NCBI GenBank assembly: GCA_017960415.1
Contig: JAGCZE010000274.1
Location: 1-5,567, forward strand
From: Lachnospiraceae bacterium
GTDB taxonomy: Bacteria > Bacillota_A > Clostridia > Lachnospirales > Lachnospiraceae
Reading direction: 5' to 3'
Length of the DNA stretch: 5,567 nucleotides
Position 1 is the first letter of the stretch. Each line of letters opens with the position of its first letter. The translations under genes were made by a program, and so were the position numbers. The notes under the pieces are model-generated. The model was not told where the DNA came from, did no database searches, and worked only from the letters and a program-made list of their open reading frames with translations. Shown here one piece after another: positions 1 through 4,433 of the stretch.

Positions 1-177
1 CATTACCGAAGACAATGCTATCGCAATAAGCACGAGTATCAGCTGCTTCCAATATGGTTTCAGATAAGAAAATACGCGCTTTATAAGCGCCATAGTGATC
101 TTGGGTGTTCCTTCCTTTTCTTCTTCCGTCATAAAGCCCCTCATAATAGGGCCTCCCATTCGTCCTCCAGGCGGCAT
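1..177 (-). CDS. ABC-type exporter subunit (fused membrane and ATPase type), N-terminal fragment
   Basis: This is the first 59 codons of a gene that continues beyond the left edge. The visible protein begins MPPGGRMGGP, a Gly/Pro/Met-rich leader, followed by a charged stretch (TEEEKEGTPK, residues 17-26). An amphipathic segment comes next (ALIKRVFSYLKPYWKQ, 30-45), then the start of a first membrane helix (LILVLIAIALSSVM, 46-59). This order is typical of Firmicutes half-size ABC exporters of the MsbA/LmrA/BmrCD type, in which the 'YLKPYWK' elbow helix precedes TM1. From family knowledge, the rest should hold six membrane helices and a C-terminal ATPase domain, and such genes often occur as heterodimer pairs. 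The start at 177 is preferred because GGAGG lies 7 bases upstream; an ATG at 182 is out of frame and too close to that site. The substrate cannot be told, and the Walker motifs are not visible here. Confidence 0.8.
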   Translation of the reverse strand, partial: MPPGGRMGGPIMRGFMTEEEKEGTPKITMALIKRVFSYLKPYWKQLILVLIAIALSSVM

Positions 178-184
178 GGCATTT

Positions 185-189
185 CCTCC
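185..189 (-). promoter_or_regulatory. Ribosome binding site of the ABC exporter gene
   Basis: GGAGG on the minus strand lies 7 bases before the ATG at 177. It decides between two overlapping ATGs: the one ending at 182 would be only 2 bases away and reads another frame. Confidence 0.75.
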
Positions 190-234
190 GATCATTTTTG
201 ATAATATCTGTTTTGCCCCAAATCAGGTACATTC

Positions 235-263
235 AGTGTATCATAAAGCATGGTTGGGCGCAA
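235..263 (-). promoter_or_regulatory. SigA-type promoter of the ABC exporter gene
   Basis: On the minus strand, TTGCGC (263-258) is followed after exactly 17 bases by TACACT (240-235). A TG one base before the -10 makes it an extended -10 element. Transcription would start near 228, leaving a leader of about 50 bases before the ATG at 177. The match to consensus is good but not perfect (4 of 6 bases at both -35 and -10). Confidence 0.6.
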
Positions 264-329
264 CCTTCCGATATTATGGCTCGCCCGGGCTGTCGCACTT
301 AAATAATCCCCTTACATAAGAACATATCC

Positions 330-362
330 AAAAACGGCTTCCGCGTAGCGAAGGTTAAGCCG
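330..362 (-). terminator. Minus-strand terminator-like hairpin
   Basis: On the minus strand, CGGCTT (362-357) pairs perfectly with AAGCCG (340-335) and is followed directly by five T residues (334-330). The interior can also form CTTCGC/GCG-AAG around a TAC loop. The order stem then T-tract points leftward, toward the ABC gene. The hairpin lies downstream of no visible leftward gene closer than rhaM at 1574, so it may stop antisense read-through across the AEC gene. Alternatively it is an operator dyad just upstream of the AEC promoter. Confidence 0.45.
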
Positions 363-392
363 ACATAAATTTGACGTACACACATAAATTTG
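363..392 (+). repeat. Perfect 11-base direct repeat over the AEC promoter
   Basis: ACATAAATTTG occurs at 363-373 and again at 382-392, 19 bases start to start with an 8-base spacer. The first copy ends inside the -35 hexamer, and the second ends one base before the -10 hexamer. Such placement fits a tandem binding site for a regulator that would block or modulate RNA polymerase. That role is inferred; no regulator gene is visible in this window. Confidence 0.65.
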
Positions 393-399
393 CTATACT
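371..399 (+). promoter_or_regulatory. Strong extended -10 SigA promoter of the AEC transporter gene
   Basis: TTGACG (371-376) is followed after 17 bases by TATACT (394-399), with TG at 391-392 forming an extended -10 element. Each hexamer matches consensus at five of six positions. Transcription should begin near 405-406, about 120 bases before the ATG at 528. This placement rules out upstream in-frame start codons at 390 (TTG) and 402 (GTG). Confidence 0.8.
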
Positions 400-430
400 C
401 TGTGGAAAATCAGCTTTATGATAATAAAGA

Positions 431-473
431 CTCTGACAGTACGGATCTGCGATACCCATATATCCTGACAGAG
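431..473 (+). promoter_or_regulatory. Hairpin in the 5' leader of the AEC gene
   Basis: CTCTGACAG (431-439) can pair with CTGACAGAG (465-473): eight pairs with one A-A mismatch around a 25-base loop. It lies in the predicted untranslated leader and overlaps a 16-residue mini-frame (ATG at 418, stop at 466-468) that has only a poor ribosome binding site. No T-tract follows, so it is not an intrinsic terminator. A regulatory role is possible but unproven. Confidence 0.3.
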
Positions 474-527
474 GCATACAAAAAAGAAACTCAAGCAAAA
501 CGGAAAGAGAGATTATTATACCTGATT

Positions 528-1475
528 ATGAGTATATCAGTACTTCTGCAGCAAATGGGGATGATCTTCATCCTGGCCGGAATCGGCTTTGCTCTTCAAA
601 AGAAAGATGTTATAGATGATGTCACTTCAAAGAAACTGGCGGCCATTGTCGTTGATATCTGCAATCCTGCGCTGATCATGGCCTCCATCCTTTCGGGCGG
701 CATCACTGCCACCAAAAAGGATCTGCTGACCGCGATCATTCTTGGTATCGTTTTCTATGCCGTGCTCGTCCTGCTCGGCTTTATCCTGCCGTATATCCTG
801 CGCTCGGAGCCCGAAAACCGCCGTTTTTACAACCTGATGACCGTTTACACCAACTGCGGCTTCTTGGGGATACCGATAGCGAAGACCATACTCCCTCCGA
901 ATGCGATGCTTTATGTGATCGTCATAAATATCGTATACAGCCTGCTGTTCTACACTCATGGGTACATGATCATGAACAGCGGGCGAAAAGCAGAGGCGCA
1001 AAAACAATCTCCGAAAAAGAATCCTCTTTTGAATATGCTGAATCCGGGCACCGTCATGGCAGTGCTCACACTTATTGTTTTCTGTTTTGACATCGAGCTT
1101 CCATTGATAGTATCCAGCACTCTGGTATATATCGGCAATGCGACTGTTTTTCTCTCAATGGTGATCCTCGGTGTTTCGATCGCCCGTTCGCACCTTTCTG
1201 AGGCTGTAAAAAATTTCCGTCTCTGGGGTTATATACTGCTCAGGATGCTGCTTTTCCCCGTGATCATTGTTTTCGTCATGCGCGCATTATCCTTCGATAA
1301 TACCGTTACTCTGACCATGTGCCTTATGGGTGCCGTTCCCGTCGGCAGCCTGCCCCTGATCACAGCAGAAAAAAACGGAGAAGATACAAAGATCCTCTCC
1401 GCCGGAGTTGCGCTTACAACAACTGTTTCTTTATTTACGATCACACTTCTGATGGCGGTGTTCGGCGCCGCATAA
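528..1475 (+). CDS. AEC-family (auxin efflux carrier superfamily) membrane transporter
   Basis: A 315-residue, very hydrophobic inner-membrane protein of normal length for bacterial AEC permeases. From family knowledge these have about ten helices in two inverted five-helix halves and move organic anions or related solutes (malate and similar). Seen here are helices at about 3-24, 36-56, 66-91, 100-121 and 125-149, then a basic cytoplasmic loop (SGRKAEAQKQSPKKN, 151-165), then helices at about 173-189, 192-219, 230-254, 257-280 and 288-313. Hallmarks are CNPAL (45-49) in helix 2, TNCGFLGIPI (108-117) in helix 4, and GAVPVGSLPLITAE (268-281) in the second half. ATG 528 is chosen because the promoter places the RNA start near 405 and LLQQ immediately follows the new N-terminus, as usual in the family. 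The ribosome binding site is weak (GGAAAGAGAG at 502-511). The gene is convergent with rhaM. The substrate is unknown, and nothing links it firmly to rhamnose use. Confidence 0.85.
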   Translation: MSISVLLQQMGMIFILAGIGFALQKKDVIDDVTSKKLAAIVVDICNPALIMASILSGGITATKKDLLTAIILGIVFYAVLVLLGFILPYILRSEPENRRFYNLMTVYTNCGFLGIPIAKTILPPNAMLYVIVINIVYSLLFYTHGYMIMNSGRKAEAQKQSPKKNPLLNMLNPGTVMAVLTLIVFCFDIELPLIVSSTLVYIGNATVFLSMVILGVSIARSHLSEAVKNFRLWGYILLRMLLFPVIIVFVMRALSFDNTVTLTMCLMGAVPVGSLPLITAEKNGEDTKILSAGVALTTTVSLFTITLLMAVFGAA

Positions 1476-1508
1476 GAAATGCCGGACCATATCATTCGGG
1501 AATAATGA

Positions 1509-1537
1509 GCTGCCGCACAAAAACAATATGCGACAGC
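1509..1537. terminator. Candidate bidirectional terminator hairpin between convergent genes
   Basis: Nine-position arms at 1509-1517 and 1529-1537 enclose an 11-base loop. Read as minus-strand RNA all nine positions pair, one as G-U; read as plus-strand RNA one position is a C-A mismatch. It sits between the stop of the AEC gene (1475) and the stop of rhaM (1574), where a shared terminator is expected. The flanks are A/T-rich on both sides but lack a clean T-run, so termination strength is uncertain. Confidence 0.45.
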
Positions 1538-1573
1538 CCACTATTTAATGAGCGATTTATTTATAGTCTGTAC

Positions 1574-1885
1574 TCAATCCAAATGGAACAAAGGCTTCAG
1601 GTCTACAGCCACCGGACTGTTATCGGGATTGGTCTCCATGATATCAGCCATAAAATCCCACCATTTGCGATTGATCGCGGTGTCCGCGCTCTCACTCCAG
1701 AGCTTCTCGTCGGTTATCTCAATGTATCCGAACAGTGTAAGGGTTTCCTTATCAAGGAAAATCGTGTAATTGCTGCCCCCATGCTCATGGATCATGTCCT
1801 TCATCTCCGGCCACAGCTCGTTGTGGCGCTTCTCGTACTCCGCCTCCATGCCGGGATAAAGCTTCATTTTAAATCCTTTTATCAT
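1574..1885 (-). CDS. rhaM: L-rhamnose mutarotase
   Basis: A 103-residue cytoplasmic protein that is full length for RhaM (about 104 residues in E. coli) and resembles it throughout. RhaM interconverts the alpha and beta pyranose anomers of L-rhamnose, supplying the form used by rhamnose isomerase. The family's active-site residues are in place: Tyr17 and His21 in EYEKRHNELWPE (16-27), and the Trp75-Trp76 pair in RKWWDFMADIM (73-83). The signature NPDNSPV (86-92) lies near the C-terminus, and SNYTIFLD (38-45) matches the family's central strand. The fold is a dimeric ferredoxin-like alpha/beta barrel. The gene starts 53 bases after the GH112 phosphorylase stop, on the same strand and with its own strong ribosome binding site, so the two are probably co-transcribed. 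That pairing indicates that the phosphorylase releases L-rhamnose. No rhaA, rhaB or rhaD gene is in the window. Confidence 0.95.
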   Translation of the reverse strand: MIKGFKMKLYPGMEAEYEKRHNELWPEMKDMIHEHGGSNYTIFLDKETLTLFGYIEITDEKLWSESADTAINRKWWDFMADIMETNPDNSPVAVDLKPLFHLD

Positions 1886-1893
1886 ACTGATTT

Positions 1894-1902
1894 CTCCTTC
1901 CT
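1894..1902 (-). promoter_or_regulatory. Ribosome binding site of rhaM
   Basis: AGGAAGGAG on the minus strand ends 8 bases before the ATG at 1885. This is a near-ideal Shine-Dalgarno element and fixes the start. Confidence 0.8.
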
Positions 1903-1938
1903 GAAATATTTGTTTTTTAGCTATTGTTCACAGAAATA

Positions 1939-4293
1939 TCAGAACTCTATCATTTGTGTCTCGAAAGGCCTCAGATAAAACTCTTTCACACCTTTATCGG
2001 TTCTCACCTTCGTGTGCTTCTCTATCTCAGAATTGTTGATCACAACCAGCCTGCCGCTTCCCGGATAATACGCACATTCGGTATCGGGATCATCGGTAAT
2101 ATAATTTTGCTGTTCCAAATCAATTCCCGCGGCGTACATCAGCAGATTCAGCAGCATCCTCGTATTGGCATTGTTCTTCTCAAAACCCGCCATGTATACA
2201 CCTTTGCCGCGTCCGAAATCGTGTATCGCAAATGTGGGAATGCCGTTCTTTTCAGCTATAACGTGTGCCTTGCCGTCAGTCAGGTAAATATCTTTTTTGC
2301 AGGGCAGATCAAATCCTGCCGCTACACATCGGTCTGCTGCAGTACTCTTACTTTCTGCAACTGTTTTATCTGATGTCACCTTACTATCAAAGTCCGTACC
2401 GGACTTACCGAATATCTTCGCTGCGAGCTCCTTATCGGTATCAAAAGCCCATCTGCCGTGGCATACCCTTGCACCGTCATCGAGACCTACGCCAAGTACG
2501 TCTGCCATCGCAAATCCGTCCATCGCACCCGGAACCGCCGAAGGCTCATCTACGCCCAGGACGATACCGCCCTCATATACCCATTTCTGCAGTTTAGCAA
2601 CCAATTCGGGATCATTCCAGGAATCTCCGCCGCTCCATGCCGAGCCTGCGCGGCCCGCGTTGATAATGATATTGACATCGTCAAGCACACCTGCGCTCCC
2701 TGCTGTCTTTCCGGCTTCATTTCCACATCCCTTAAGATCATCAAAGCTTATAAACTTCACATCCACGGGAAGTCCCGAAAGTGCCTCGTTGATATGGATC
2801 AGCGTATGCATATATGTTTCGTGGAAATGACCCGAAAGCGTCCAGCTGCGTAAGCTGCCCCAGCTGTGGAGTACCGCGATCTTTATGGGTAATGTATAAA
2901 CTCCTCCGTCGGCGTGAAGCTCCTTGATCTCGCGGAATTCATCCATGATCCCGGTGATCGTATCGACAAAATCCTGAAATCCCTCGGTCAGATGAAGATA
3001 TCCGCCGAGTCCCAGCCTGTCGACCGGCTGACGTAGCAATGCACGTCTGACGCTGATCCAATATTTTTTTGCATCAAGTGCAGGATCCCCGCCTTCGGAG
3101 AATGTGGGAAGTCCGCCCAGTCCTACCGGGAACAGATAAGGATGAAGTCTCAGCTCATGAGTCTCAACCTTCGCGCCCGCGCACAGACGCGCCTCATATC
3201 CCGAGAATACGCATTTTATCAGGCCGTCAAAGCCGAATTTCGGGAAAAGGTCGCTGTAAGGCTCAACGCCGATCCAGCTGTCATCATAGAACACATAAGC
3301 CTTCTTGCCGTATTTATGGGCAATATCCACGAGTTCGCGGCCGTATTCCACAACAAATTCATTTGTGAAACGCATATAATCAAGCTGCTTCTTCACAGGA
3401 GGCATATGAGTCACATGAAGCTTTCCCTTATTTATAAAGTCCTCGGAAGTCAGTGCATAGCCGTATTTTTCCTTAAAATCATCAAGTGCCTCGGGACTTA
3501 CCGTAAAATCGTACGAACCCCAGTCGGAATAGCGGTATCTGTTGCGGGCATCCTCACCCCAGATCCACACGAAATTGTAGAACATCGAAGTGAATCTTAC
3601 AACTGTAGTATCAGGATGGGCCTCGCACCAGTCGATAAACCACTGCGTCATGTAATCACGGCATTCCTGCGTACGCGGATCTATGGGCATCAGATGCTCC
3701 TTATCCCAGCTGTTCGTCACATGATTGTACATCGAGATCTGCTCCCATATCTGATATGCCAGAAAATTGACGGTATAGATATGGAAAGGGATCGCGTCAT
3801 TGATCGTCACGGTCTCGGAATTGGCGTCATAACTCCATTTTGACCTTTCAACCTCCGCATCGGCAGTCCTGTCAAATACCTGCCAGTATCTTAATGCAGA
3901 TTCGGAAGAATTGACCCTGAACTGTTCGGTAAAATATCCCGCTAAAGGCCTGATCTGAAGTTTGCAGGCATGATCCAGCCCAATACCGGATACAGGGGAA
4001 TTGCCTTTTTGAACGTCTACAGCTGTAGCATCATCCGGTACAGCCACAACGGGATCCGACATCAGAAATGTCTGCTGCAGCTTGTCGGGATGCTGCTTCG
4101 CCCACTCATTATGGTCGCGGATAATGCAAATAGTAGAATAGATGCCGTATCCCGCTTTTGTGATCTCGTCCGACAGCACGGTTCCGTCACTGTCACGGAT
4201 CACGTCCGCACCCCATTCCTTCGCCAGCTTCAGCGTAAGTTCCTCATAGCCCGCCTCGCCCGGCAACGTAAATGAACCAGTTTTCTTGTTCAT
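1939..4293 (-). CDS. GH112 beta-galactoside phosphorylase, probably D-galactosyl-beta-1,4-L-rhamnose phosphorylase
   Basis: A 784-residue cytoplasmic enzyme without signal peptide, recognisable end to end as GH112. The family splits beta-galactosides with phosphate, inverting the anomeric centre, to give alpha-galactose 1-phosphate plus the acceptor sugar. Opening motif: GSFTLPGEAGYEE (6-18). Domains: TIM barrel about 1-455, glutaminase-like middle domain about 468-700 (KIAVLHSWGSLRSW, 471-484; SGGDSWNDPELV, 554-565), beta-sandwich tail about 735-784. By recalled alignment to Bifidobacterium longum lacto-N-biose phosphorylase, catalytic Asp313 is Asp338 in DDSWIGVEPY (337-346); Arg32, Arg210, Arg358, Tyr362 and Asn166 are Arg33, Arg233, Arg382, Tyr386 and Asn190. 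The acceptor-site Pro161-Val162 pair is Gln185-Ile186 here. Adjacent rhaM and a rhamnogalacturonan acetylesterase-like gene make Gal-beta-1,4-Rha (EC 2.4.1.247) likelier than lacto- or galacto-N-biose (EC 2.4.1.211). Extra loops near 87-112, 522-538 and 630-656 make it longer than the about 750-residue bifidobacterial enzyme. GH112 membership is near certain, the substrate less so. Confidence 0.93.
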   Translation of the reverse strand: MNKKTGSFTLPGEAGYEELTLKLAKEWGADVIRDSDGTVLSDEITKAGYGIYSTICIIRDHNEWAKQHPDKLQQTFLMSDPVVAVPDDATAVDVQKGNSPVSGIGLDHACKLQIRPLAGYFTEQFRVNSSESALRYWQVFDRTADAEVERSKWSYDANSETVTINDAIPFHIYTVNFLAYQIWEQISMYNHVTNSWDKEHLMPIDPRTQECRDYMTQWFIDWCEAHPDTTVVRFTSMFYNFVWIWGEDARNRYRYSDWGSYDFTVSPEALDDFKEKYGYALTSEDFINKGKLHVTHMPPVKKQLDYMRFTNEFVVEYGRELVDIAHKYGKKAYVFYDDSWIGVEPYSDLFPKFGFDGLIKCVFSGYEARLCAGAKVETHELRLHPYLFPVGLGGLPTFSEGGDPALDAKKYWISVRRALLRQPVDRLGLGGYLHLTEGFQDFVDTITGIMDEFREIKELHADGGVYTLPIKIAVLHSWGSLRSWTLSGHFHETYMHTLIHINEALSGLPVDVKFISFDDLKGCGNEAGKTAGSAGVLDDVNIIINAGRAGSAWSGGDSWNDPELVAKLQKWVYEGGIVLGVDEPSAVPGAMDGFAMADVLGVGLDDGARVCHGRWAFDTDKELAAKIFGKSGTDFDSKVTSDKTVAESKSTAADRCVAAGFDLPCKKDIYLTDGKAHVIAEKNGIPTFAIHDFGRGKGVYMAGFEKNNANTRMLLNLLMYAAGIDLEQQNYITDDPDTECAYYPGSGRLVVINNSEIEKHTKVRTDKGVKEFYLRPFETQMIEF

Positions 4294-4300
4294 GTCAATA

Positions 4301-4307
4301 TCCCCCT
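4301..4307 (-). promoter_or_regulatory. Ribosome binding site of the GH112 phosphorylase gene
   Basis: AGGGGGA on the minus strand ends 7 bases before the ATG at 4293 and supports that start. I found no convincing -35/-10 pair in the 140 bases upstream, so transcription probably comes from beyond the esterase gene. Confidence 0.7.
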
Positions 4308-4338
4308 GAAACGTATATTATTAGCTGCGATCATATCA

Positions 4339-4422
4339 TTAATTACATTCATCAAGCCATTTGCTGAATTTCTCCTGCGAATAGCTCCATATCCAAATCA
4401 CTGTTCTATATCGTATTATTTC
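4339..4422 (-). pseudogene. Possible remnant of a gene's 3' end (C-terminus-like open frame)
   Basis: In the gap between the esterase and phosphorylase genes, a minus-strand frame is open for 27 codons before a TAA at 4341-4339. It has no start codon with a ribosome binding site. Its last residues read SQEKFSKWLDECN, preceded by TVIWIWSY: an amphipathic, aromatic-rich end of the sort that closes many alpha/beta-hydrolase esterases. It is in a different frame from the esterase upstream. It may be the tail of a deleted gene or chance; the stretch is short and I cannot name a parent. Confidence 0.25.
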
Positions 4423-4433
4423 TCAATTTCAGA

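Larger units (their letters stand above)
178..527. other. 350-base intergenic region between divergent genes
   Basis: I see no convincing gene in this stretch. From left to right it holds the ribosome binding site and a promoter of the leftward ABC gene, a GC-rich patch with the palindrome GCCCGGGC at 283-290, a minus-strand terminator-like hairpin (330-362), an 11-base direct repeat overlapping a strong rightward promoter (363-399), and a roughly 120-base untranslated leader of the AEC gene containing a hairpin (431-473). An open frame runs in phase with the AEC gene from a TTG at 390, but it begins upstream of the expected transcription start, so I do not treat it as coding. Confidence 0.7.

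Noticed and set aside
283..290. Palindrome GCCCGGGC as an operator
   Set aside because: A single 8-base GC palindrome upstream of the ABC promoter is too short, and there is no second copy or family match to support a site.
95..319. A 74-codon plus-strand open frame at the left end
   Set aside because: It runs antisense to the ABC exporter start and through that gene's promoter, and its translation is not protein-like.
390..527. In-frame N-terminal extension of the AEC transporter from TTG 390 or GTG 402
   Set aside because: Both codons lie upstream of the transcription start predicted by the TTGACG-17-TATACT promoter. The extension is hydrophilic and unlike AEC N-termini, and ATG 528 gives the usual family length.
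1319..1978. A 219-codon plus-strand open frame
   Set aside because: It crosses the end of the AEC gene in another frame, all of rhaM antisense and the end of the GH112 gene, so it is a shadow of real genes.
3142..3843. A 233-codon plus-strand open frame
   Set aside because: It lies wholly antisense to the GH112 gene, whose protein is recognisable throughout. Its translation resembles no family and it has no good ribosome binding site.
1939..4293. Naming the GH112 enzyme lacto-N-biose/galacto-N-biose phosphorylase
   Set aside because: Family membership alone would allow it, but the linked rhaM, the rhamnogalacturonan acetylesterase-like gene and the altered acceptor-site pair favour rhamnose as acceptor. 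It remains the main alternative.
4305..4320. A catabolite control (cre-like) site upstream of the GH112 gene
   Set aside because: The sequence TGAAACGTATATTA lacks the spacing of the cre consensus (one base short before CG) and the right half does not match.
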